This document shows, piece by piece, positions 53,654-60,811 of a DNA stretch of 60,811 nucleotides (the stretch's first letter is position 1; every line of letters starts with the position of its first letter). The translations under genes were made by a program, and so were the position numbers. The notes under the pieces are model-generated. The model was not told where the DNA came from and did not search any database. It worked only from the letters and a program-made list of their open reading frames with translations. Source of the DNA: Hyphomicrobiales bacterium (GTDB lineage: Bacteria > Pseudomonadota > Alphaproteobacteria > Rhizobiales > NORP267); assembly GCA_030688605.1 (NCBI GenBank), contig JAUYJB010000090.1:1-60811 (forward strand). The letters run 5' to 3'.

Positions 53654-55431
53654 TAACGTTTTTGCGTGATCGTATCGAGCAGGGCCGGCCGCCCGGACTT
53701 GACTTCGGCGATCGCCCGGCGGAGCGCCGGCCCGACCTCGCCCGGCCTGTCGATCGGTCCTTCCGCGTACCAGCCGAAGGAGCGCGCCAATCCGGCGAAA
53801 TCCGGCTCCGGCCCGAACAGATCCATGCCGATATGGGCCTTCGCCTCGTCGGTGCCGCGCAGTCGTGCCATGAGAATCTGATGCTCCCAGTCGTTGTAGT
53901 AGGCGCGGTTGTTATACATCACGATCAGCATCGGAATTTCGTACTTGGTCGCCACCCACAGCGCGCCAGGGTCGAACATCAAATCACCATCGGGCTGGAT
54001 GTCAACGACAAGCCGTCCCTTTCCTTTATGGGCGAGCGCGACGCCGAGGGAGATTCCAATCTGGGTCGCCGTGCCGAGCGACCGGCCGGGATGTCGCCAG
54101 GGGCGGTCGAAATCCCACAATTTGCGGGTCCAGCTCTCGAGCGAGTTGGCGGTCAACACCCAGTCCTCGCTCTTGATAGCGTCCCACACCTCCAGAGCGA
54201 GCCGCGGCAACGTGATGGGGCTTGCATCCCAGTTCTCGCGCGCCTGGTGCGCCCAGCCTGCGCGCGCCTTCCGATGCGCCTCGGCAATCTTTTCGCTGCG
54301 CCGGGCCAGGCGGTCCTTGAGGCTGCCGCTGCGGCCGATCAGACGACGGCACAGGCGGGTCAGCTCGGGGATGGCGAGTGAAGTGTCGGCGAGGATGCGG
54401 ATCTCGGCATTGTGCGGGCGCTGGTTTTCCATTGACCAGCCGCTGATCTCCACGTCGCCGAAGCCGATGTCGATCCAATGGCAGCCGGCGGGTACGACGC
54501 TCTGCGTCCTGCGCTCGGTCTTGTTGAGCCGCGTCGTCGGCTTTTCCCAATCGCGCACGTCGAGATTCAGGAGCACGTCAGCGTTGGCGAAGACCTCCTT
54601 GATCTCACTCATATTGAGGGGGTGGGTGGTGGGGAAGTTGAGCCTGCTGGAGATGTCGACAACGGGTGCGGCAAGCGTCTCGGCGAGCTTGACGAGAGGC
54701 TCGAAGGGCTCAGCGCCGCGACCGACGAATTCGGCCATGATCACCGGGTGCTCGGCGGCAACGAGACGTTCGGCCGCCTCGGCCAAGGCCGCCGGATCGG
54801 GCGCCATCTTCGTCGGTGCCCAGGCCGCTTCTTTCGGCGACATGGCCACCGCGTGATCAAGCGGCGTCTCCTGCAGCCCGGCATCGTAGCACATGTAAAC
54901 CGGCCCGGTCGGCTCGGTCATCATGATCGAATAGGCGCGGGAGAAGGATTCGGCAAAGCCGTCGATACTGGCCGGCTGATAGTCCCATTTGGTGTAGTTG
55001 CGGACCGCCTCGCCCTGGACATTGGCGGTGTGGATCCAGTCGATGCGGGGGCGGCGCTTGTTCTCGGCCAGCGGCCCGGTGGCGCCGACGATGAACACCG
55101 GCGCGCGATCGAGATAGGCGTAGTAGATGGCCATGTTGGCGTGCAGCAGGCCGACCAGATTGTGCAGGATGGCGACCAGCGGCTCTCCCGTCGCCTTGGC
55201 GTAGCCGTGCGCGATCTGCACCGCGACCTCCTCGTGCGGGCAGAGCAGCATCTGCGGGCGGTTGCCGCCGTAATTGATCATGGAATCGTGCAGGCCGCGA
55301 AAACTCGAACCCGGATTCAAAGGCGCATGGGGGAACTTATAGTGCCGCAGCAAGTCGACGATGACGTCGGACCCCCAGCGCTCCGTGGCAGCGGCGGTTT
55401 TGGCCGCGCGTTTGTCCTTGGAATTGCCCAT
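53653..55431 (-). CDS. Thiamine-diphosphate-dependent enzyme (acetolactate-synthase-like)
   Basis: 592 residues in the three-domain ThDP decarboxylase plan. The catalytic Glu is in LLCPHEEVAVQIAHGYAKAT near residue 67; the middle domain is VLLNLDVRDW-like; the C-terminal ThDP and magnesium motif is VDIQPDGDLMFDPGALWVAT with MLIVMYNNRAYYND. It may decarboxylate or carboligate a 2-oxo acid. It is not an ordinary AHAS: there is no regulatory subunit gene nearby and the substrate loop differs. Between the TctA-B and HIBDH-like genes, it probably handles the imported carboxylate. Start ATG has AAAGGGG upstream. Confidence 0.9.
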   Translation of the reverse strand: MGNSKDKRAAKTAAATERWGSDVIVDLLRHYKFPHAPLNPGSSFRGLHDSMINYGGNRPQMLLCPHEEVAVQIAHGYAKATGEPLVAILHNLVGLLHANMAIYYAYLDRAPVFIVGATGPLAENKRRPRIDWIHTANVQGEAVRNYTKWDYQPASIDGFAESFSRAYSIMMTEPTGPVYMCYDAGLQETPLDHAVAMSPKEAAWAPTKMAPDPAALAEAAERLVAAEHPVIMAEFVGRGAEPFEPLVKLAETLAAPVVDISSRLNFPTTHPLNMSEIKEVFANADVLLNLDVRDWEKPTTRLNKTERRTQSVVPAGCHWIDIGFGDVEISGWSMENQRPHNAEIRILADTSLAIPELTRLCRRLIGRSGSLKDRLARRSEKIAEAHRKARAGWAHQARENWDASPITLPRLALEVWDAIKSEDWVLTANSLESWTRKLWDFDRPWRHPGRSLGTATQIGISLGVALAHKGKGRLVVDIQPDGDLMFDPGALWVATKYEIPMLIVMYNNRAYYNDWEHQILMARLRGTDEAKAHIGMDLFGPEPDFAGLARSFGWYAEGPIDRPGEVGPALRRAIAEVKSGRPALLDTITQKR

Positions 55432-55508
55432 GCTTGCCCCTTTCCGCTTGAACCAGGCTTGCGTTCTATCTCCCAAAGAGGCCGACGGAGCCGATCCGGC
55501 TGACGGCA

Positions 55509-56369
55509 CTATCCGCCATGGCCGGCATCTCCCTTGGTAGTGATGTCGCGCCCGAGATAGGGGGCGGCCTCGCCATAGAGTAGGCCCTTGACCGCGTCGG
55601 GCGTCAGGGTTTGCACGAGATGGTCGACCTGGCCGAATAACGGCAGGGTCAGCTCGCCCTCGCGGGCGAGCGCCAGCGCGATGTCCATGTCCTTGACCGG
55701 CCAGGTGAAACGCGTCGCGTCCCAGTTCTCCAGCGTGCCATTGCGCGCCGGGCATTGCAGCAGCACCTCGCGCAGCATCTGCGCGTCGATGCCGAAACGC
55801 TTGGCGATCAGCAGCGCCTCGAAATTGGCCACGCAGTGGGCCCAGTGCAGCATGTTGTTGACGGTCTTGGCGATCTGGCCGCAGCCGAGCGGCCCGATAT
55901 GGTGGACGGCGCGAGAGTAGCAGTCGAGCACCGGGCGGGCGTCATCGATGTCGGCGGCGCTGCCGCCGCACAGGCTGGCGAGCGTTCCCTCCTCGGCGCC
56001 GGAAAGGCCGAAGCAGACCGGCGCGTCGATGACCCGCAGCTCCTTGCGGCCAGCGATCTCGGCGGCCTTGCGCATGGTGTCGGGGTGGACGGTCGCGGCA
56101 ACCGCGATCAGCGTTCCCTCCGCGCCGTCGACGCTCATCGCCTCGGTCACGTCGAGCACCTGCCGGTCATCGACGACGATGACGACGACCACGTCGGCCG
56201 AACGCGCCATTTCGGCCAGCGTCTCGACCGGCTTGATGCCGTCGGCGGCGAGTGCCTCGACCGCCTCGCGGCGAACGTCGTAGGCGAACACCTCGCCTTG
56301 GCCCTTACGCCGCGCATGCCCGGCCATCGCAGCGCCCATGGCGCCCACGCCGACAAACCCAGCCTTCAT
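55509..56369 (-). CDS. 3-hydroxyisobutyrate dehydrogenase-like NAD(P)-binding enzyme
   Basis: 286 residues with the beta-hydroxyacid dehydrogenase features: GVGAMG at 7-12, APVCFGLSGAEEGTLASLCG (substrate loop) near 117-136 and the catalytic Lys in GQIAKTVNNMLHW (K168). It should oxidise a 3-hydroxy acid or reduce the matching semialdehyde, such as tartronate semialdehyde. With the adjacent ThDP enzyme this resembles glyoxylate carboligase plus tartronate semialdehyde reductase, but the ThDP protein is not an obvious Gcl. The ATG was chosen over an upstream in-frame start that has no ribosome site. Confidence 0.9.
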   Translation of the reverse strand: MKAGFVGVGAMGAAMAGHARRKGQGEVFAYDVRREAVEALAADGIKPVETLAEMARSADVVVVIVVDDRQVLDVTEAMSVDGAEGTLIAVAATVHPDTMRKAAEIAGRKELRVIDAPVCFGLSGAEEGTLASLCGGSAADIDDARPVLDCYSRAVHHIGPLGCGQIAKTVNNMLHWAHCVANFEALLIAKRFGIDAQMLREVLLQCPARNGTLENWDATRFTWPVKDMDIALALAREGELTLPLFGQVDHLVQTLTPDAVKGLLYGEAAPYLGRDITTKGDAGHGG

Positions 56370-56498
56370 GATTGCCTCACCGTCGTGGCTTGCAGACAGG
56401 ATCACACCGCCGGAGATGCCAGGCGGCGCGGCGGCGAAGGCCGCCGCAGGAGCGGGGCGGCTCAATCGCCGCCCCGACCACGATGCTCTGTACAGACG

Positions 56499-57776
56499 TT
56501 ACTTGCAGGAGACCATCTTGGCCTCGCTGCCGTCTTCACCGGTGAGCTCGGCCTCGCACGTCATCCCGACCGTGATGTTGGCGCGATCGCCGGGCTGGCC
56601 GCCGATGGTCAGTTCGGTGCGCGAGCCGCTGATGGCCGCCGACTTGTCGCCAATGTGAATGGCCCGTCCGCCGTCGTCGACCTTGGTGACGGCGCCCGAA
56701 ATCTTCATCAGCTCGACTTTGGCCTCGGTGACCTCGAGCGTGCCTTCCTTTTCGCTCGCCTCCTTGGCCAGTTGGACCACGTCCTTCGGGGCCTTGTAGA
56801 GCTTGGCGATCAGCTCGCCGACACGCTGGCCGGAAACCGGGTTGACCTCAAGGTCCTGCTTCTCCGCGTCGGCGAGAAACTCCGGATCCTTCATGGTGTC
56901 CATGAATGCGGTCCGCAACGCCTCGACCCGGTCGGCCGGAACGTCAGGCGGGGCCAGGAACGGCCTGCCGAACTCCTGGCGGGCGAAAATCAGCTCAAGC
57001 GCGTCCTTGTCCGCCTGGGTCTTCGCCGCGTCCATGATCAGCGGCACGTCGGGAAGGTCCTCATGCTTGCCGGTCGACATCTGAATGAGAATGTTCAGCT
57101 TGCCTTCCTTCAACCAATCGGCCTTGCGCGACTTGGCGCTCGACCAGGAATAGCCGCAACGGCCCTCGACCTCGCCGCGCTCCATGGCGAGCAGCACGTC
57201 GTTGCCGCCCGGATAGCCGGTGACCAGCTTCAGCTTGGTGCCGAGCACGTTGTTCATGATCCGCGGGAAGGTGTCGGTGTCGGCGCCTGGGCCGGTGCCA
57301 CCAACGATCAGCGGCGTGGTCAGCAGATCCTGCCACTTCTTGACCGGCGAGGTGTGCCAGGAGACGCAAACGCTGACCTCGTTGTTGGCCGAGCCGATCC
57401 AGTTGATCTTTTGCGGGTCGAATTTTGCTTCCTCGGTGCCGAACAGAGGCTCCATGGGCATGCCGCGCGCGACGATGCCGATCACCGTGCCGTCTTTCGG
57501 CAGGATGTTGTAAAGCTCGTTGGTGAGCAACATGCTGCCGGCGCCGGGCCGGTTCTTGACGATGACCGACGGGTTGCTCGGAATGTGCTTGCCGATGTGG
57601 CGCGCAACCGTGCGCGCATAGGTATCGTAGCCGCCGCCGGGGCTGTAACCGACATAGATGGTGACCGTCTTGCCGGAATAGAAGTCGGAAACGGCATCGG
57701 CGGACGCCGGCGTCGCAAGAAGCGCGAACGCCATCCCGACAATGCCGATAAGTGTTGAAAGCCAGTGCTTTCGCAT
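56499..57776 (-). CDS. Tripartite tricarboxylate transporter binding protein TctC with extra C-terminal domain
   Basis: 425 residues, about 90 more than a standard TctC. The signal peptide is about 1-26. The Bug/TctC fold follows with VGYSPGGGYDTYARTVARHI, KNRPGAGSMLLTNELYN and VGGTGPGADTDTFPRI. From about residue 340 a short helical linker leads to a small beta-rich domain (ISGAVTKVDDGGRAIHIGDK to the end, with a Cys pair) that I do not recognise and that resembles small periplasmic OB-like domains. The GGGAGGAG ribosome site is strong. It should deliver a carboxylate to TctA-B downstream, separated by the HIBDH-like and ThDP genes. Confidence 0.9.
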   Translation of the reverse strand: MRKHWLSTLIGIVGMAFALLATPASADAVSDFYSGKTVTIYVGYSPGGGYDTYARTVARHIGKHIPSNPSVIVKNRPGAGSMLLTNELYNILPKDGTVIGIVARGMPMEPLFGTEEAKFDPQKINWIGSANNEVSVCVSWHTSPVKKWQDLLTTPLIVGGTGPGADTDTFPRIMNNVLGTKLKLVTGYPGGNDVLLAMERGEVEGRCGYSWSSAKSRKADWLKEGKLNILIQMSTGKHEDLPDVPLIMDAAKTQADKDALELIFARQEFGRPFLAPPDVPADRVEALRTAFMDTMKDPEFLADAEKQDLEVNPVSGQRVGELIAKLYKAPKDVVQLAKEASEKEGTLEVTEAKVELMKISGAVTKVDDGGRAIHIGDKSAAISGSRTELTIGGQPGDRANITVGMTCEAELTGEDGSEAKMVSCK

Positions 57777-58058
57777 ATCTGCTCCTCCCTTGCCTTAAGG
57801 TGCCCGCACGTGGCGGGTTTGGCCTTTCGGCCAATCTTGCGGGGCGTTGCACCGGCCCCATTTCCGGCGCAGCGCCACGATTGAACGAGCCCATTCCCCT
57901 CGCTCCGGCTTTTTCGGTGCCATTTGCGATGGGTCGGAACCCTGACAACCAATTTACCCTTCTAGCCTATCGATTAGCAATCGGCCAGCGCAACCACAAT
58001 GAAAATAAAGCGTTAAGAGCTAAACATTTTGCTTGTACATCGCCACGCCACGAGGATT

Positions 58059-58826
58059 CTACAGCGCTCGCCCGACCATGCCGATGCCGACCAGCATCAG
58101 CAGCACGAGAACGGAGCGAAAGAAGGTTTCAGGAGGAATTCTCCGGCGAATTTGCGCGCCGCCCGCCATGCCGAGCGCCATCGGCACGCACAGCGCCAGA
58201 CCGGCAAGCACGGTCTCAAGATCCAGAAGACCGCGCATGAAGAGCGATCCGATGAGAAAAAAACCGCAAAAAAGGTAAATCAGGCCGACAAGGCCGACAA
58301 ACCGTTCGCGCTCAAGCTCGATCGACAACAGAAAGACCATCAATGGCGCGCCGAAAAAGGCCGTCAGTCCGCCGAGAACGCCTGAGGCGAAGCCGGCGAC
58401 GGGCGCAATCCACGGCTCGGCGGCAGGCCGGATGCGCAGCCGGTAGCGGCTGAGCTGCAGGCCGGTGAAGACGATCACCGACAGCCCCATGATGATCACC
58501 AGTTCCCGGGGCTCCAGCAACAGCAACAGCTTGGTTCCGAGCCAGGTGCCCGGCGCCAGACAAAGGATCAGCACCCAGAAACGCGCGCCAACGCGGCGCA
58601 GGCGGGCCAGATGGACCTGGACCAGATTGGCCGCGACGACAGGGACGGCTATGAGCGAGACGGCCAGCGGCACGCCGCCGACGACGGCCATCAAAGGGAC
58701 GGCGACCAGCGGAAAGCCGATACCGAACACGCCCTTGACGAACGCGCCGAGCAGCACCGCCGCGGCGATAAGCGCCCATGCCTCAGGCGACAGGTCCATG
58801 GTTAAGTCGAGCCCCGGCCGCAGCAT
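58059..58826 (-). CDS. TauE/SafE (TSUP) family membrane protein
   Basis: 255 residues, eight hydrophobic segments, with the two repeats of the family (GAFVKGVFGIGFPLVAVPLM and GFASGVLGGLTAFFGAPLMV). The family moves sulfite, sulfoacetate, taurine-related or other small anions. It begins three bases past the stop of the half-permease gene and so belongs to the same operon. A start nine codons later (ATG in LTMDLSPEAW) is possible. Confidence 0.9.
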   Translation of the reverse strand: MLRPGLDLTMDLSPEAWALIAAAVLLGAFVKGVFGIGFPLVAVPLMAVVGGVPLAVSLIAVPVVAANLVQVHLARLRRVGARFWVLILCLAPGTWLGTKLLLLLEPRELVIIMGLSVIVFTGLQLSRYRLRIRPAAEPWIAPVAGFASGVLGGLTAFFGAPLMVFLLSIELERERFVGLVGLIYLFCGFFLIGSLFMRGLLDLETVLAGLALCVPMALGMAGGAQIRRRIPPETFFRSVLVLLMLVGIGMVGRAL

Positions 58827-58829
58827 GGT

Positions 58830-59330
58830 TCACCCCATCACCACGGTCATCAGGAGGCCGGCGAGAATGCCCGAAATCGGCGGCAGCGCGAGCGACACGA
58901 GCAGTCGCACCGCCGTAAACTGCCAGCCGAGGAGCGGGATTTCATAGATAATGACCCGGTGCATGGCGAACACCGACCATCCGCTCAGGAACGCCACCAG
59001 CTGCGGCACCCCGACGCCGGCCTTGAACAGAGCCAGCGCGATGGGGAAGGAGAGGATCGGCCCGCCGGGAATGATGCCGCCGACCAGCGAGGCCAGGAGG
59101 ATCCCGCGAAAACCGGCCTCGTCGCCCAGCCATCGCGCGATCACTTCGTTGGGAATTAGGGCGACAAGAATGCCGGCGAGCAGCATCGCCAGGACGATGC
59201 GCGGGCCGACCACGAGGGCGTATCGCCAGGCAATCTTCAGGCCGCGGCGGAACGAATCGTCGCTGCGGCGATAGGCGATGACGCCGCAGGCAAGCGCGAT
59301 CGACCAGAGCACCGTCGTCGTCCACACCAT
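58830..59330 (-). CDS. Half-size permease B (PF03773-like, four to five segments)
   Basis: 166 residues with four or five hydrophobic segments. The core VGGIIPGGPILSFPIALALFKA and the preceding LIPNEVIARWLGDEAGF resemble one half of the permeases of PF03773 (ArsP-type). It is homologous to the gene just upstream (VLVPRDLVARWLGSRAG and GALTPGGPMTSFPLLVALFA), so a two-gene split of a normally single permease, or a duplicated half, is likely. The stop-to-start gap with its partner is four bases. Confidence 0.85.
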   Translation of the reverse strand: MVWTTTVLWSIALACGVIAYRRSDDSFRRGLKIAWRYALVVGPRIVLAMLLAGILVALIPNEVIARWLGDEAGFRGILLASLVGGIIPGGPILSFPIALALFKAGVGVPQLVAFLSGWSVFAMHRVIIYEIPLLGWQFTAVRLLVSLALPPISGILAGLLMTVVMG

Positions 59331-59334
59331 GGCC

Positions 59335-59913
59335 CTAGCTTTCCGCCTCCTGATCGGCTTCGGCCGGTCCGGCCCAGGCGAAGTTGATGCGCGCCGCGAG
59401 AATGCCAGCCAGGATCGGCAATGGAGCACAGGCGAGCACACGGATCAGCGTGAATTCGCCCCCCATCAGCGGCAATTCCCAGACCAGCACGCGCTGCACG
59501 CCGAGCAGCGACCAGCCGGTAATGTAGGCGATCAGGCTGCCGCGATGGGCGCCGGAAGCAAACAGGGCGACCAGCAGCGGGAAGGAGGTCATCGGGCCGC
59601 CGGGGGTCAGGGCGCCGGCAACCGAGGCGATGACGATGCCCTTCAAGCCGGCCCGGCTGCCGAGCCAGCGCGCCACCAGGTCACGCGGCACCAGCACCTG
59701 CACGAAGCCGGCGATGACCAGCGCCGCGCCGATGCGCGGGGCGATTACGATGAGGAAACCGAACTCCTCGACCATCCGGTCGAACAGCACCTCCGGTCCC
59801 CGCAGGACATAGCAAATCGCGCCCAGGACCGCGGTCAGGCCGGCGAAGAGGTAGAATGACGGACCGAACAGGCGGTTGCCGCGTTCCTGCTCGCTTCGGT
59901 TGGTGCCGCTCAT
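59335..59913 (-). CDS. Half-size permease A (PF03773-like)
   Basis: 192 residues with about five hydrophobic segments after a short polar N-terminus. It carries the shared permease motif PGGPMTSFPLLVALFASGA and the WLGSRAGLKGIVIASVAG loop. As with the next gene, it is half the size of full PF03773 permeases, so the two probably make a heterodimer. The ribosome site is weak. Substrate unknown; TauE/SafE follows directly. Confidence 0.85.
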   Translation of the reverse strand: MSGTNRSEQERGNRLFGPSFYLFAGLTAVLGAICYVLRGPEVLFDRMVEEFGFLIVIAPRIGAALVIAGFVQVLVPRDLVARWLGSRAGLKGIVIASVAGALTPGGPMTSFPLLVALFASGAHRGSLIAYITGWSLLGVQRVLVWELPLMGGEFTLIRVLACAPLPILAGILAARINFAWAGPAEADQEAES

Positions 59914-59995
59914 TGCCTGGAACCGGCCTACCTACCGGCGACGGAGCCGGCGGCGGCATCTGGCCGCCGCTCCGCCGCCCATGCCGGCATACGGT

Positions 59996-60811
59996 TCAGC
60001 GGATGAGATGTCCCCATTTCTTGAGGGTCTTTGCCTTGAGCTCGGGGCTGGATTCGGCCACCGGCGGGAACTCGTCGCGCCAATCGAACGGCCGGCAGGC
60101 ATCGACGATGGCGCGCGAGTTGAAGTTGTCGCCCGCCCGCTTGCGCGGATCGAGGGCGCCGCTCCAGGTCCTGCGGATCGTGTCGATGTCCTCGTCCGGG
60201 TCGCAACGGGAGGCGATCGCCCAGATCACGTCGAAGGTGTTGGTCGGATCGATGTCGGCATCGACGACGACGACGAAGCGGCCGAGATAATTGCCAGCGT
60301 GGCAGCCGGCGGCGAGTAGGCCGGCCTGCTTGGAATGGCCGGGATATTTCTGGTCGATGGCGATGATGTTGAACAGCCGCCCGCCGCCGGCCTCGTGGCA
60401 CCAGACCGACTTGACGCCGGGAAGCCCCGCCTTTTCGACCTCGTCCCAGATCATCGCCGACTTGATGACGCATTTGCTGAACGAATAGTCCGACGGCGGC
60501 CGGCCGGGACGGGCCATGGTGAGGATCGGGTCGTTGCGGTAATAGACGCGACGCACCCGCACCACCGGGTCTTCGCGTACCGAGCTCGCATAGTAGCCGG
60601 TCCACTCGCCGAACGGCCCTTCCGGTCGCAGCTCGTCGGACAGGATCTCGCCCTCCAGTACGATCTCGCCATGGGCCGGCATCGGCAGGCCGTGCAGTTC
60701 GCTCTCGACCACGTCGATCGGAATTCCGCGGGGGCCGCCGGAGTGGGAGAACTCGGACAGGCCGTATTCGACCTCGTTGCCGGAGGACAGGAACAGCAAG
60801 GGGTCGTGGCC
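59996..60811 (-). CDS. UbiD family decarboxylase, C-terminal part (runs off the window)
   Basis: At least 270 residues of a UbiD-type enzyme, reading in from beyond the window's right end. The catalytic EGPFGEWTGYYA segment with the key Glu is intact, followed by the MARPGRPPSDYSFSK loop, the VKSVWCHEAGGGRLFNIIAI strand and a C-terminal domain with YPGHSKQAGLLAAGCHAGNY. UbiD enzymes use prenylated FMN from UbiX to decarboxylate or carboxylate aromatic or unsaturated acids. No UbiX is in the window. It leads into the half-permease/TauE/TctC run on the same strand, suggesting that an imported unsaturated or aromatic acid is processed here. Confidence 0.92.
   Translation of the reverse strand, partial: GHDPLLFLSSGNEVEYGLSEFSHSGGPRGIPIDVVESELHGLPMPAHGEIVLEGEILSDELRPEGPFGEWTGYYASSVREDPVVRVRRVYYRNDPILTMARPGRPPSDYSFSKCVIKSAMIWDEVEKAGLPGVKSVWCHEAGGGRLFNIIAIDQKYPGHSKQAGLLAAGCHAGNYLGRFVVVVDADIDPTNTFDVIWAIASRCDPDEDIDTIRRTWSGALDPRKRAGDNFNSRAIVDACRPFDWRDEFPPVAESSPELKAKTLKKWGHLIR

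Noticed and set aside
53632-53670. Rho-independent terminator on the plus strand using the T-run after the hairpin
   Set aside because: No plus-strand gene ends there; on the transcribed minus strand the same bases precede the hairpin and so give no U-tract.
53653-56369. Glyoxylate carboligase plus tartronate semialdehyde reductase pair
   Set aside because: The dehydrogenase would fit, but the ThDP protein does not look like Gcl (the catalytic Glu is kept here, while Gcl lacks it), so this pathway was not called.

Overview
The window is GC-rich, densely coded DNA from an alphaproteobacterium, most probably of the order Hyphomicrobiales (Rhizobiales). The best taxonomic evidence is the housekeeping block murA - DUF2948 - hisD - UPF0262 - low-molecular-weight phosphatase - infA - maf - yacG followed by tRNA-Phe, an order I know from that group. 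No phage, insertion sequence or CRISPR array was seen. Genus and species cannot be assigned from the sequence alone.

Layout. (1) 0.7-9.2 kb: a chemotaxis receptor, then a minus-strand transport block (short-chain dehydrogenase, TAXI-TRAP binding protein, fused TRAP permease, DUF4212 plus sodium:solute symporter). (2) 9.4-15.4 kb: the conserved housekeeping block between tRNA-Thr(GGT) and tRNA-Phe(GAA). (3) 15.4-26.3 kb: an interrupted ORF just behind tRNA-Phe, then a quinoprotein alcohol-oxidation cluster. The cluster holds a PQQ dehydrogenase carrying the extra aspartate (W-D-L-D) typical of lanthanide-dependent enzymes, a dihaem cytochrome c, and the four components of a PedA1A2BC-type ABC system. 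A taurine/nitrate-type ABC transporter and an exported ankyrin protein lie inside it. (4) 26.4-35.1 kb: a minus-strand group with a glutamine synthetase-like ligase, aldehyde dehydrogenase, iron alcohol dehydrogenase, Ehu-type amino-acid/ectoine ABC transporter and a creatinase-like M24 hydrolase. It looks like a gamma-glutamylation catabolic route. (5) 35.3-41.7 kb: a DctPQM TRAP transporter with an N-formylglutamate amidohydrolase-family enzyme, a divergent RpiR regulator with a clear candidate operator, and a frameshifted BenE transporter. (6) 41.7-51.3 kb: lytic transglycosylase, FMN-binding protein, class II aldolase, NiCoT transporter, MFS transporter, EutA-like protein without its lyase, two tandem bicupins and a LysR regulator. 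(7) 51.3-60.8 kb: a tripartite tricarboxylate transporter (fused TctA-TctB plus TctC) around a ThDP enzyme and a 3-hydroxyisobutyrate dehydrogenase-like enzyme, then TauE/SafE and two half-size permeases, and a UbiD decarboxylase cut by the window end.

How it works together. The window is a substrate-scavenging region: at least seven solute transport systems of different mechanistic classes sit next to the oxidoreductases, ligases and decarboxylases that probably process what they import. The most notable system is the quinoprotein cluster: alcohol oxidation in the periplasm, electrons to the dihaem cytochrome, and a dedicated ABC system that in Pseudomonas is linked to lanthanide uptake. All functional statements rest on reading the translated sequence and on family knowledge; no database search was run.
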